DNA from: Streptomyces hygroscopicus
GTDB taxonomy: Bacteria; Actinomycetota; Actinomycetes; Streptomycetales; Streptomycetaceae
Direction: 5' to 3'
Length of the DNA stretch: 64,000 bases
Assembly (NCBI RefSeq): GCF_026168105.1
Contig: NZ_LBMW01000026.1
Span: 1 to 64,000, forward strand
The position numbers and the translations under genes were made by a program. The notes under the pieces are model-generated. The model saw nothing but the letters and a program-made list of their open reading frames with translations. It did not search any database and was not told the DNA's origin. Of the stretch, positions 34,294 through 43,055 are shown in pieces. Numbering within the stretch: the first letter of the stretch is position 1; every line of letters begins with the position of its first letter.

Positions 34294-34360
34294 TGCATTC
34301 GCGGCGGCTAAAGAAATTGGCTCAACATCAGTACAGGTCAAGGGGGTTACGGATGAGAAC

Positions 34361-34411
34361 TTGCCATTCTCAGCTAATGCGCTTTAGGGTTCTTGCGCTC
34401 AAGCGCTTTAG
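34361..34411 (+). promoter_or_regulatory. lacI-type regulator promoter with overlapping operator repeats
   Basis: TTGCCA (34361-34366), an 18-nt spacer and TAGGGT (34385-34390) form a good promoter for the LacI gene. GCGCTTTAG occurs at 34379-34387 (over the -10 box) and again at 34403-34411 (just past the start site). The second copy is part of the palindrome AAGCGCTT, the GCGC-centred core typical of LacI-family operators. Autorepression is likely. Confidence 0.55.
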
Positions 34412-34452
34412 TTCTGCGCGTCAGTCATCACCGCGGAGAAATGGGGAGCAAC

Positions 34453-35499
34453 GTGACAGCCAAGCGGTCCCCCGCACGCCGACCGACCATGAAGGACATC
34501 GCGCGGCGGGCGGGAGTCTCCGAGAGCGCCGTCTCCTTCGCGCTCAACGGACGACCGGGCGTCTCCGAGGTCACCCGCGACCGGGTGCGCCGCGTCGCCG
34601 AGCAACTGGGCTGGCGGCCGAGCACGGCGGCGCGGCAGCTCTCCGGCGAGGGTGCGGCCACCGTCGGCCTGGTGGTCGCGCGCCCGGCCGACACCCTGGG
34701 CGTCGACTCCTTCTTCCTCCAGCTGATCTCCGGCATCCAGGAAGTGCTGGCGGAGCGTCAACTCGGCCTGCTGTTCCAGGTGGTCGAGGACGTGGACGCC
34801 GAGTGCGCGGTCTACCGGCGCTGGTGGGCCGAGCACCGGGTGGACGGCGTACTGGTGGTGGACCCGCGGACGGACGATCCACGCCCCGGCCTGCTCGAGG
34901 AACTCGGCCTGACCGCCGTGGTCGTCGGCGGTGTGCCCGACGCACGTCACCCCGGGCTGTCGACCCTCTGGGCGGACGACGCGGGGGCGATGGCCGCCAT
35001 CGTCGGCCAGTTGTACGCGCTGGGCCACCGCCGGATCGTGCACATCGCGGGCCTGCCGGGCCTCGCGCACACCGAGCGCCGTATCCGGGCGCTGCGTGCC
35101 GAGGCCGAGCGGCGCGCCCTGGCCGAGGTGCGGTCGGTGACCACGGACTATTCGGACGCCGAGGGTGCGGCCGTCACACGCCGCGTCCTGACGCAGGAGA
35201 CTCCCCCGACCGCGCTGGTCTACGACAACGACGTGATGGCACTCGCGGGGGTCGCCGCAGCCACCGAACTGGGCTTCTCGGTGCCTGCCGATGTGTCGGT
35301 GGTCGCCTGGGAGGACTCGGCGCTGTGCCGCATGGTCAAGCCGTGGCTGTCCGCACTCTCCCGCGACACGCCGGAGTTCGGCCGCACGGCGGCACGGGAA
35401 CTGACCTCCCTGCTGGACGGCGGCCCGTCCCGGGCGGTGCGGGTTCCGGTGCCGCGACTGATCGAACGGGAGAGTACGGGAGTCGTGCGGCGCGCGTAG
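34453..35499 (+). CDS. LacI-family transcriptional regulator
   Basis: A 348-residue repressor. The N-terminal helix-turn-helix reads MKDIARRAGVSESAVSFALNG with the hinge helix RPSTAARQLSG (about 45-60). The periplasmic-binding-like effector domain follows (about 65-340), with GLVVARPADTLGVDSFFLQL, DGVLVVDPR, GHRRIVHIAG, PTALVYDNDVMALAG and VSVVAWEDSALC. I chose the GTG at 34453 because GGGGAG lies 4 nt before it. An ATG at 34441 has GGAG too close. It is divergent from the N-glycan importer operon and should repress it until a glycan-derived sugar binds. Confidence 0.92.
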   Translation: MTAKRSPARRPTMKDIARRAGVSESAVSFALNGRPGVSEVTRDRVRRVAEQLGWRPSTAARQLSGEGAATVGLVVARPADTLGVDSFFLQLISGIQEVLAERQLGLLFQVVEDVDAECAVYRRWWAEHRVDGVLVVDPRTDDPRPGLLEELGLTAVVVGGVPDARHPGLSTLWADDAGAMAAIVGQLYALGHRRIVHIAGLPGLAHTERRIRALRAEAERRALAEVRSVTTDYSDAEGAAVTRRVLTQETPPTALVYDNDVMALAGVAAATELGFSVPADVSVVAWEDSALCRMVKPWLSALSRDTPEFGRTAARELTSLLDGGPSRAVRVPVPRLIERESTGVVRRA

Positions 35500-35520
35500 A
35501 CGGGTGCCGTCGCGCCGGCG

Positions 35521-35658
35521 GTGACGACCGCGGCCCGCATTCCACGAGGTGACGACCGCGGCCCGCATTCCACGCGGTGACGACCGCGGCCCGCATTCCA
35601 CGCGGTGACGACCGCGGCTCTCGTGACGCTGGTGACGACCGCGCCCTCGTGACGCTGG
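35521..35658. repeat. 28-bp tandem repeat array, three good and two degenerate units
   Basis: Units at 35521-35548, 35549-35576 and 35577-35604 share GTGACGACCGCGGCCCGCAT followed by TCCACG(A/C)G. Two shorter, changed units follow (GTGACGACCGCG...CTCGTGACGCTG). Units abut without spacers, so it is a minisatellite, not CRISPR. It fills most of the 270-nt gap between the LacI and amidase genes. Confidence 0.9.
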
Positions 35659-35769
35659 TGACATGCGACCGTCAGGCCCTCGACGTGACGTCCCCGTCAG
35701 GGCACAGTGCTGCTCGTACTCGCGAGTACGTCCCCTCTCAACCATGCCGAGCACCGACAGGGAGCGCCC

Positions 35770-37113
35770 GTGACCAGCTGGGTCGGCCGGACCGCCGCCG
35801 AGATCGCCGCCGCCGTACGGGAGAAGCGGGCCACACCGCACGAGGTGGTGGCCGAGCACCTCGCGCGGATCGAACGGCTGGAGGGCCGTGTGGGCGCCTT
35901 CCGCCGACTGCGCGGGGACGCCGCCCTCGCCGAGGCCGACCAGGTCGCAAACCGCGCGGATCTGTCCGAACTCCCCCTCGCCGGCGTTCCGGTGGCCGTG
36001 AAGGACAACCTGGCCGTACGCGGTGAGTCCACCCGCATCGGGTCGGCCGCGACCCCGGACACCCCAGCGGACCACGACCACGTCACGGTGGCCCGGCTGC
36101 GGGCGGCCGGAGCGGTCGTCGTAGGCCTGACGAACGTGCCCGAGCTGTGCGTCTTCGGCACCACGGACGGGGTGCACGGGACGGCTCGCAACCCGTGGGA
36201 CACCACCCGCACGGCGGGCGGCTCCTCCGGCGGCAGCGCCGCGGCGGTGGCCGCCGGCATGGTGCCGATCGCGCTCGGCAACGACGGAATGGGCTCGCTG
36301 CGGATCCCGGCCGCCAACTGCGGGCTCGTCACCATCAAGCCGGGCCATGGGACGATACCGGCGGGCATCAGTGACGGCGACTGGTTCGGCATGTCCGAGA
36401 ACGGCCCGCTGGCGACGACGGTCGAGGACGCGCGGCTGATGTTCGAGGTCCTCGCGGACCACCGGGACGCCCGTGCGCGGCAACCCGCCACGCGCAGGAT
36501 CGCGCTCTCACTGCGCAGCCCCCTGCTCGGCGTGGGCGTGAGCCGCCCGTACGCCGACGCGGCCCGTGACGCGGCTGCCCTGCTCACCAGGGCGGGCCAC
36601 GACGTACGTCCGGCCGAACCGCCCTATCCCTGGTGGCTGGGCACGACGTCGCTGGCGCACTGGACGGCGGGTACGGCGGTCGACGCCGAGGGACTCGACC
36701 CCCGGAGGCTCACCCGGCGCACCCGCGTCCACGCGACGGTTGGCCGCCGGTTGGTGAAGAGCGTGCGTTCCGGTGCGCGCCGGGAGCAACTGCGCCGCCG
36801 TATGGAGCCGTTCTTCGCGGCGCACGACGTACTGCTGACCCCCGCTCTCGCCCGCAGGGGCCCGGCCGCCGCGCCCTGGCACGAACGGGGCTGGCTGCTC
36901 AATCTGCTGGCCAACACGAACTACTCCCCCATGACGCCCCCGTGGAACCTCACGGGCTGGCCGGCGATGGCAGTCCCGTTCGGCACCCTCCCGAACGGCG
37001 CGCCCTGCGCGGTACAGCTGGTGGGACGGCCCGGATCGGAGCTCGAACTGCTGGATGTGGCCGGTCAGTTGGAGACCCTACGGCCCTGGCGGCGCACGGC
37101 CCCCCTGGGCTAG
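35770..37113 (+). CDS. Amidase (amidase-signature family)
   Basis: A 447-residue serine amidohydrolase. The Ser-cisSer-Lys triad fits Lys in VPVAVKDNLAV, the glycine-rich GGSSGGSAAAVAAGM segment, and the nucleophile region DGMGSLRIPAANCG. The C-terminal part has GWPAMAVPFGTLPNGAPCAVQLVG, the usual family ending. It hydrolyses a carboxamide, but the substrate is not predictable. GatA-type function is unlikely because no GatB/GatC lie nearby. The GTG start has GGGAG 5 nt upstream. In-frame sequence extends to 35707 but without a ribosome site. Confidence 0.9.
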   Translation: MTSWVGRTAAEIAAAVREKRATPHEVVAEHLARIERLEGRVGAFRRLRGDAALAEADQVANRADLSELPLAGVPVAVKDNLAVRGESTRIGSAATPDTPADHDHVTVARLRAAGAVVVGLTNVPELCVFGTTDGVHGTARNPWDTTRTAGGSSGGSAAAVAAGMVPIALGNDGMGSLRIPAANCGLVTIKPGHGTIPAGISDGDWFGMSENGPLATTVEDARLMFEVLADHRDARARQPATRRIALSLRSPLLGVGVSRPYADAARDAAALLTRAGHDVRPAEPPYPWWLGTTSLAHWTAGTAVDAEGLDPRRLTRRTRVHATVGRRLVKSVRSGARREQLRRRMEPFFAAHDVLLTPALARRGPAAAPWHERGWLLNLLANTNYSPMTPPWNLTGWPAMAVPFGTLPNGAPCAVQLVGRPGSELELLDVAGQLETLRPWRRTAPLG

Positions 37114-37196
37114 GGCGGATACCCCGTCCGAGGGCGCCCCAAGGTCGCCGACCGGCACGCGCAGCCGTTCCCCCTCGGCGACGAGAACGGCTCCGA

Positions 37197-37319
37197 TGCT
37201 CCGGTCGCGTGCTCCGGTCGCGTGCTCCGGTCGCGCATGCCCCCCGCTACCGCCGTCACCCGTCACCGCGGTACCGCTGCCACCCGTCGCCGCCGTTACC
37301 GCCGTCACCCGTCACCGCC
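37197..37319. repeat. Two sets of short repeats upstream of the MFS gene
   Basis: TGCTCCGGTCGCG occurs three times head to tail (37197-37235). Then TACCGCCGTCACCCGTCACC plus two bases occurs at 37248 and again at 37297, 49 bp apart. The DNA is non-coding in my reading, though in frame with the MFS gene. Confidence 0.75.
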
Positions 37320-37398
37320 GTCTGCGGTTTCCACGGCCACCGCCCGGAACCGCGATGTCCGGCGTTTGGGCTCCGGGAGCCGGGTACCCGGTCAGGAT

Positions 37399-38913
37399 GT
37401 GAGCGACATAACCGAAAGTGACCGGCCTCCCGAGCCCAACGGGAGCGACAACGTCCTGGCCGCGCTGGACCGCCGGCCGCCCACATCGTTCTACTGGTCG
37501 CTGACCCTGCTGGCGACACTCGGGGGCTTCCTGTTCGGCTACGACACGGCCAACATCGGCTCCGCGCTCGACTTCGTGCCCTATCACCTCAGTGGTTTCG
37601 CGCTGGGCTACCTCGTGGCCGGCGCTTCGGTGGGCGCCGCGGTCGGCGCGATCGCAGCCGGGCCTGCGACGGACATGTTCGGCCGCAAGTCGCTGCTCGT
37701 GATCGACGCCGGCATCTATGCGTCGGGCGCCCTGCTGTCCGCCTTCACCTGGAACGCGGGGGTGCTCATCGCCGCCCGGACGCTGATCGGGCTCGCCATC
37801 GGGGCGGACTCGGCGATCGCGACGGCGTACATCTCCGAGTACGCGCCCTCCGACCGGCGGGGAGCGCTGAGCATGTTGCAACAGTGGATGATCACGGTCG
37901 GTATCCTGACCTCCTATCTGGTCGCCCTGGTGGTTCTGCGCGCCATGCCCGGGCACGCCTACGGGTACGACTGGCGGCTGATGTTCGGTCTCGGTGCGGT
38001 TCCCGCGCTCGCCGCCCTCGTGCTGCGCACCCGTATGCCGGAGTCGCCCCGGTGGCTGCTGCAGCAGGGCCGGTACGAGGACGCGCGCACCGCTCTCGGG
38101 AAGCTGGGAATCGACGTACCGCTGGATCATATCGAGCGCACGGCGGCGGCGTTCGAGGAGGAGGACCGCAGGCGCAGGGGTCAGGAGCGGGTCAGCCACT
38201 GGACTCCCGGCGTGCGCCGGGCGGTGCTGGTGGTCTCCGGGTTCTTCGTCTTCCAGCAGATAACCGGCATCAACGTCCCGCTGTACTACGGGCCGCATCT
38301 GCTGGCGCCCCTCTTCCAGACGGGCGGCCACGGCAAGGCGGTGGACGCGGCGATCGCCGGTGTCGAGGTCACGGCGATCATGACCGCGGTTAACGTGGCC
38401 GCGACGTACTTCGGTTTCAAGTACATCGACCGTATCGGGCGCCGTCGGCTGGCGATGGGTGCCTACGCCGGGATGGCGGTCGCCGCGCTGCTCGCGGCCG
38501 TCGGTCTGGGGCTGCTGCACGGCACGGCGGAGATCGTGGTGGTCATGACCGGCCTCGACCTGTTCATCGCCGGGTTCGCCGTCGGCGTCGGCGGCACCGG
38601 CTGGCTGATCCAGGGCGAGACGTTCCCCACGGCGGTCCGCGGGCGGGCCGCTTCCATCTGTGCCATGGCGGACTGGGTGGCCAACTTCGCGCTCATCGAG
38701 GTGTTCCCCTCCTGGCAGGGCGCCATCGGCCTGGGCTGGGTGCTCGTCTGCTTCTCCGGACTGTGCCTGCTCGCGGTCCTGTTCGTGTTCGTCTGTCTGC
38801 CGGAGACCAAGGGACTGTCGGTGGAGGAGATCATCCACCTCTACGAGGACCAGGCGCGCGCGTCGGGATCGGCGGCTCGCGCCGCGCCCACGCCGCGTCC
38901 CGGGGCCGGCTGA
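37399..38913 (+). CDS. MFS sugar porter
   Basis: A 504-residue transporter with 12 membrane segments. Sugar-porter marks are present: GGFLFGYDTANIGSAL (TM1), DMFGRKS (loop 2-3), PESPRWLLQQGR (after TM6), QQITGINVPLYYGP (TM7), IDRIGRRRLAMG (loop 8-9), and PETKGLSVEEI at the end. It should import a hexose or related sugar by proton symport. The GTG start is uncertain: AGGA lies too close to it and in-frame sequence runs upstream through the repeats to 37222. It has no obvious operon partner. The amidase ends 285 nt upstream. Confidence 0.88.
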   Translation: MSDITESDRPPEPNGSDNVLAALDRRPPTSFYWSLTLLATLGGFLFGYDTANIGSALDFVPYHLSGFALGYLVAGASVGAAVGAIAAGPATDMFGRKSLLVIDAGIYASGALLSAFTWNAGVLIAARTLIGLAIGADSAIATAYISEYAPSDRRGALSMLQQWMITVGILTSYLVALVVLRAMPGHAYGYDWRLMFGLGAVPALAALVLRTRMPESPRWLLQQGRYEDARTALGKLGIDVPLDHIERTAAAFEEEDRRRRGQERVSHWTPGVRRAVLVVSGFFVFQQITGINVPLYYGPHLLAPLFQTGGHGKAVDAAIAGVEVTAIMTAVNVAATYFGFKYIDRIGRRRLAMGAYAGMAVAALLAAVGLGLLHGTAEIVVVMTGLDLFIAGFAVGVGGTGWLIQGETFPTAVRGRAASICAMADWVANFALIEVFPSWQGAIGLGWVLVCFSGLCLLAVLFVFVCLPETKGLSVEEIIHLYEDQARASGSAARAAPTPRPGAG

Positions 38914-39608
38914 TGGCCGCGTGACGTTTCCCTCCGCCCTCGGTGGGGACTCGGCCACCATGCGCCAGGGGGATGAGGCAGGACACCCCGCGGCCAAGGG
39001 ATCAGAAGGAAGATGAAGCGTCGTGACCGCGCACACAAGCGACAAATCCGTTGTCCGTCCGCCCGAGTCCGGCTGGGCCCAGGCCCGGAACCCGCGGAAG
39101 GACGGTCCCCGAACCTGCGTTCCGGCCGTCGAGGACCGTAAGAGACCCGCAATGCGCCGAGGCCCGGAGTGGAACATCGTCAGAGGCGAGGACTGAGGGT
39201 CCGGCGCGGCAGCCGGGCGCGCGAGGTGGGAGGGCCGCCCCGGAATCGGCTGCACGGGACACGCTTCAGTGCCGGGATCATGGGTACCCGGCCGATGAGT
39301 TGGGCACGTTCCGCGAACGGGCCGTCAGGGAACGGGTGTTGCAGGCGAACGGCAGGGATCGACCTTGAGCTGTACGAGGCGGGCCGCCCGCGCGCTCGCC
39401 CTGCCTCGCCCGAACCCACGCTGCCGCACGTGCCCTCGACGCCGGTCTCGCCCGCCCCTCTCGCAGGTGGGCAGCACCTGGCCGCCGGACGGTTCGCCTC
39501 CCGCGTCCGGCCGTAGGCCCTCACGGCACCGGTGTGTCGAAACGGCCCCCCAGGGGGACTCGGAGGGCCGGTGCCGTCCCCGGCCCGCGAAACCCGAGGA
39601 GCTGAACG
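38914..39608. other. 695-nt region without a convincing gene
   Basis: I see no recognisable gene. A 61-codon frame starting GTG at 39023 (VTAHTSDKSVVRPPESGWAQ...) has AGGAAG about 10 nt upstream and might be a small protein, but it has no family resemblance. Short GC-rich frames elsewhere look random. It should hold the promoter of the alcohol dehydrogenase gene. Confidence 0.4.
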
Positions 39609-40793
39609 ATGCGAGCACTGACCTGGCAGGGCCGGCGGGACGTCCGTGTGGAGACCGTCCCCGACCCCCGGATCGAGAAACCCGACGATGTCATCGTGCG
39701 GATCACGTCCACCGGAATCTGCGGTTCGGACCTTCATCTGTACGAACTCTTCGGCCCCTACCTCGACCCTGGGGACATCCTCGGCCACGAGCCCATGGGC
39801 ATCGTCGAGGAGGTCGGACCCCAGGTTCACGCGCTCCAGGCGGGCGACCGTGTGGTCATACCGTTCAACATCTCGTGCCGCGACTGTTTCATGTGCAACC
39901 AAGGCCTTCACTCGCAGTGCGAGACGACCCAGGTCAAGGAGCGGGGAACCGGCGCCGCCCAGTTCGGTTACACGAAGCTGTACGGGCAGGTGCCGGGCGG
40001 ACAGGCCGAACTTCTGAGGGTGCCGTTCGGCAACAAACTGCCCATCAAGGTGCCCGAGGGACCGCCTGACGACCGCTACGTCTACCTCTCCGACGTACTG
40101 CCCACCGCGTGGCAGTCGGTGGAGTACGCGGCGGTGCCCCCGGACGGAACCGTGACCGTCCTGGGGCTGGGCCCCATCGGCGACATGGCCACCCGTATCG
40201 CCCGGCACCGTGGGGCCGGCCTCATCATCGGCGTGGACCTGGTGGACGAACGTCTGGAGCGCGCCGCGGCGCGCGGGGTCGTCTGCCTCGACCTCCGCCG
40301 GCACGGAAAGGACCTGACGGAGGCCGTACAGGAACTCACCGACGGGCGGGGGACGGACGCCGTGATCGACGCCGTCGGCATGGAGGCGCACGGCGCACCG
40401 CTGGCCAAGGCGGCACAGTGGGTCACCGGCCTACTGCCCGGCGCCGTCGCACAGCCCTTGATGGAACACGCCGGAGTGGACCGGCTGGGCGCTCTGCACA
40501 CGGCCATCGACCTGGTACGCCGCGGCGGTACCGTCTCCGTCTCCGGGGTGTACGGCGGGGCAGCGGACCCGATGCCGCTGATGACGATGTTCGACAAGCA
40601 GATCCAGGTGCGCATGGGGCAGGCGAACGTGTGGCGCTGGGTGGAGGACATCCTCCCGCTGCTCACGGACGAGGACCCGCTCGGCGTCGACACCTTCAAG
40701 ACGCACGCCATGCCCCTCGAGGACGGCCCCAAGGCCTACGCGATGTTCCAGGCCAAGGAGGACGGGATGGTCAAGGCCCTCCTCAATCCCTGA
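39609..40793 (+). CDS. Zinc-dependent alcohol dehydrogenase (MDR, formaldehyde-dehydrogenase-like)
   Basis: A 394-residue medium-chain dehydrogenase. Catalytic zinc ligands fit Cys in STGICGSDLHLY and His-Glu in ILGHEPMGIV. The four structural-zinc cysteines lie in SCRDCFMCNQGLHSQC. The Rossmann motif is VTVLGLGPIGDMA, followed by GVDLVDERLE (Asp after beta2, NAD+ type). The long insert after the structural zinc and the region DAVIDAVGMEAHG resemble glutathione-independent formaldehyde dehydrogenases, as often found in actinobacteria. The substrate is unproven. The start has GAGGAG upstream. A DksA-like gene follows 35 nt later. Confidence 0.9.
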   Translation: MRALTWQGRRDVRVETVPDPRIEKPDDVIVRITSTGICGSDLHLYELFGPYLDPGDILGHEPMGIVEEVGPQVHALQAGDRVVIPFNISCRDCFMCNQGLHSQCETTQVKERGTGAAQFGYTKLYGQVPGGQAELLRVPFGNKLPIKVPEGPPDDRYVYLSDVLPTAWQSVEYAAVPPDGTVTVLGLGPIGDMATRIARHRGAGLIIGVDLVDERLERAAARGVVCLDLRRHGKDLTEAVQELTDGRGTDAVIDAVGMEAHGAPLAKAAQWVTGLLPGAVAQPLMEHAGVDRLGALHTAIDLVRRGGTVSVSGVYGGAADPMPLMTMFDKQIQVRMGQANVWRWVEDILPLLTDEDPLGVDTFKTHAMPLEDGPKAYAMFQAKEDGMVKALLNP

Positions 40794-40828
40794 CCGTGCG
40801 CACCTTTCACAACCGAGCTGGAGCCCTC

Positions 40829-41194
40829 ATGCCCACGAAGCTGTCTGCCGACGACCTGAGAGAAATCACGGCCCTGCTCACCGCCGAGGCGGACACGCTG
40901 CGCGAGGAGCTCTCCGAGGCCGAGTCGAGGATGCCCGCCCTCTACGCGGACTGTGACCTCGACGCGGCCGACGTGGGCGCGCGGGTGACCGCGCTCGCGG
41001 CTCTGCGTGCGGACGCCGACCGCGCCCGCACGCTGCTGGACCGGGTCCTCACGGCCCTGCCCAGGGTGGGAACACCCGGCTTCGACCGGTGCACGGCGTG
41101 CGGAGACGTCATCGGCCGGGATCGTCTGCTGGCGGTTCCGCACACACAGGTGTGCATCGAATGCGCCCGGACAGGCACCGGCGCTCAGGTGTGA
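40829..41194 (+). CDS. DksA/TraR-type zinc-finger protein
   Basis: A 121-residue protein. Residues 1-75 are helical coiled-coil-like sequence (LREITALLTAEADTLREELS, DADRARTLLDRVL). The C-terminal third has a four-cysteine zinc finger, C-x2-C...C-x2-C (CTACGDVIG and CIECA). DksA relatives insert a coiled coil into the RNA polymerase secondary channel. The acidic tip residues here (ADCDLDAADVG) are not a classic DxxDxA, so activity on polymerase is unproven. The ATG has GGAG six nt upstream. It may be co-transcribed with the dehydrogenase. Confidence 0.85.
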   Translation: MPTKLSADDLREITALLTAEADTLREELSEAESRMPALYADCDLDAADVGARVTALAALRADADRARTLLDRVLTALPRVGTPGFDRCTACGDVIGRDRLLAVPHTQVCIECARTGTGAQV

Positions 41195-41236
41195 AGCGCG
41201 CAGGTACGAAGTCCGTGGCGCCACCGGCAGACGCCG

Positions 41237-42766
41237 TCAGATGTCCCGTCGCTCCAGGGGCCGGGTGGCGGGACCCTCCAGCACACGGCCGTCGAGACCG
41301 AAACGCGAGCCGTGGCAGGGGCACTCCCATGCCTGTTCCGCACGGTTGAAGGCGACCAGGCACCCCAGATGGGTGCAGCGTGCCGACAACGCGCGTACCC
41401 GCCCCGCCTCGTCGCGGGAGATCGCGTACAGCTGGGTGCCGAGCCGGATCACGGCGCCGTCACCCGTGGCGATGTCGTCGACCGACCCTCCCCCGGCGAC
41501 CAACGGCACCAGCCGGTCCCCCACGAAGTGCTGGGCGACCTTGGCCTGGTGCCTGAGGAAGGCGGGTGCCTCGCGCACGACGGAGCCGAGCCGGCGCGGG
41601 TCGTACAGGGGCGCCCATGCCGGCTCCCGCCCGTCGATCAGCGCCGAGAGCAGAAGCCCCGCCATGATCCCGCCGCTGAGCCCCCAGCCGCCGAATCCGG
41701 TGGCGACGTAGCTGTGACGGCTGCCCGTGTGCAGGGGCCCGACGAGCGGCACCGTATCCGTGGAGTCGTTGTCCTGGGTGGCCCACCGGTAGGTGAAGTC
41801 GAGCGGCCCGAAGTGCTCCGTCGCCCAGTCGGCGAGGCGGGAGAAGTGCCCCGAGCTGTCCGACGTGCCGGGGGTGAAGTGATCGCCCGTGATGATCAGC
41901 AGGCGGGTGCCCTCCCGATAGGGGGCGGTCCGCAGGGAACGTGTGTTCCCCTCGGGCGTGATGTACATGCCCTGCGGATCGCGACCGGCCTCGACCGGCG
42001 CCGTCAGCACCACCTCCCGTCGCGGGGACAGCCGGGTGAAGAGCATGGCTCGGTCGAAGACCGGATAGTGGGTGGCCACCACGACGTCCCGGGCGGTCAC
42101 CGTGTGCCCCGCCTCGGTGGTCAGACGACAGGGTTCTCCTTCGTGCAGACCGACCACACGGGTGCCCTCGTACAGCTGCCCGCCCCTGCCGGTCAGCTCG
42201 TCGGCGAGCGCGAGGAGGTACTTGCGCGGGTGGAACTGCACCTGGTCGGCGGCCCGGACCGCGCCTGCCACGGGGAAGGGCAGCGACGTCTCGGTGACGA
42301 ACTCGGCGGGCAGCCCCGCCTCTCGCGCGGCCACGGCCTCGGCGCGCAGTTCGGGCACGCGGTCGTGGTCGAGCGTGTACGTGAACGCGGGCGCCCGCTC
42401 CCAGTCGCAGTCGATACCGAATTCGTCCACGAGCGCGGCGGCCCGGTCGACGGCCTCCGTCTGGGAGTGGCCGTACAGCTTTACGCCCTCGATGCCGCGG
42501 GTGCGGCGCAGACGCTGGTAGACCAGGGAGTGGAGGGCGGTGAGCTTGGCCGTCGTATGGCCGGTGACGCCTCCCGCGAGGCAGTCGGCCTCCAGTACGG
42601 CGACGCTGCGTCCGCCCTGGGCCACTTCCCAGGCGGTGCTGAGCCCTGCGATTCCGGCTCCGACCACGGCAACGTCCACGATGATGTCCTCGCCGAGGGC
42701 CGGACGGGGCAGCCCGGGCGCCGTCTCGATCCAGTACGACGCCTGTGTGCCGATGTGCTCGCTCAT
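41237..42766 (-). CDS. FAD-dependent oxidoreductase with C-terminal Rieske [2Fe-2S] domain
   Basis: A 509-residue fusion. The N-terminal part is a DAO-type flavoprotein with dinucleotide motif VAVVGAGIAGLSTAWEVA and LEADCLAGGVTGHTTAK. Residues of about 330-395 carry FTYRWATQDNDSTDTVPLVG and YVATGFGGWGLSGGIMAG, typical of glycine-oxidase-like enzymes. The last 90 residues form a Rieske domain with C-x-H (CTHLGC) and C-x2-H (CPCHGSRF) iron-sulfur ligands. Such fusions are widespread but the substrate is unknown. The ATG at 42766 (MSEHIGTQ) gives the normal length. It is convergent with the DksA-like gene. Confidence 0.9.
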   Translation of the reverse strand: MSEHIGTQASYWIETAPGLPRPALGEDIIVDVAVVGAGIAGLSTAWEVAQGGRSVAVLEADCLAGGVTGHTTAKLTALHSLVYQRLRRTRGIEGVKLYGHSQTEAVDRAAALVDEFGIDCDWERAPAFTYTLDHDRVPELRAEAVAAREAGLPAEFVTETSLPFPVAGAVRAADQVQFHPRKYLLALADELTGRGGQLYEGTRVVGLHEGEPCRLTTEAGHTVTARDVVVATHYPVFDRAMLFTRLSPRREVVLTAPVEAGRDPQGMYITPEGNTRSLRTAPYREGTRLLIITGDHFTPGTSDSSGHFSRLADWATEHFGPLDFTYRWATQDNDSTDTVPLVGPLHTGSRHSYVATGFGGWGLSGGIMAGLLLSALIDGREPAWAPLYDPRRLGSVVREAPAFLRHQAKVAQHFVGDRLVPLVAGGGSVDDIATGDGAVIRLGTQLYAISRDEAGRVRALSARCTHLGCLVAFNRAEQAWECPCHGSRFGLDGRVLEGPATRPLERRDI

Positions 42767-43055
42767 GCGGGCCGGGTTCCCCGAACCGGATCTCCGAAGC
42801 ACGGACACTCTGCGTGCCCATGCGGTGTGTCTGTGTACCGGTACGGACGGCCCGGGCCGGAGCAGTAAGCTTTCGCCCCGCCCCGGCCCGCAGCAGGTGA
42901 GCGGCGAAACGTCGGCGTCTCGTGCCCACGCACCGTCGAGTCCCCCTCCCCGCCCGCTCGACACATGCGTTCCCGGCCGAGCGGCTCTCGTGCGAGCGGC
43001 CGAGCGGACCGGCGCCGGGGGCCTCGGGAACCACGATCGAAGCGGTCGGCCGGCT

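Noticed and set aside
31996..34311. 771-codon plus-strand frame over the N-glycan importer genes
   Set aside because: Shadow of MalF and binding-protein genes, with no membrane or enzyme signature.
35521..35658. Possible CRISPR array
   Set aside because: Repeat units abut directly with no unique spacers, and there are no cas genes in the window.
37312..39255. 647-codon minus-strand frame over the MFS gene
   Set aside because: The plus strand carries a complete sugar-porter motif set. The minus frame is rich in Arg, Asp and Gln with no motif.
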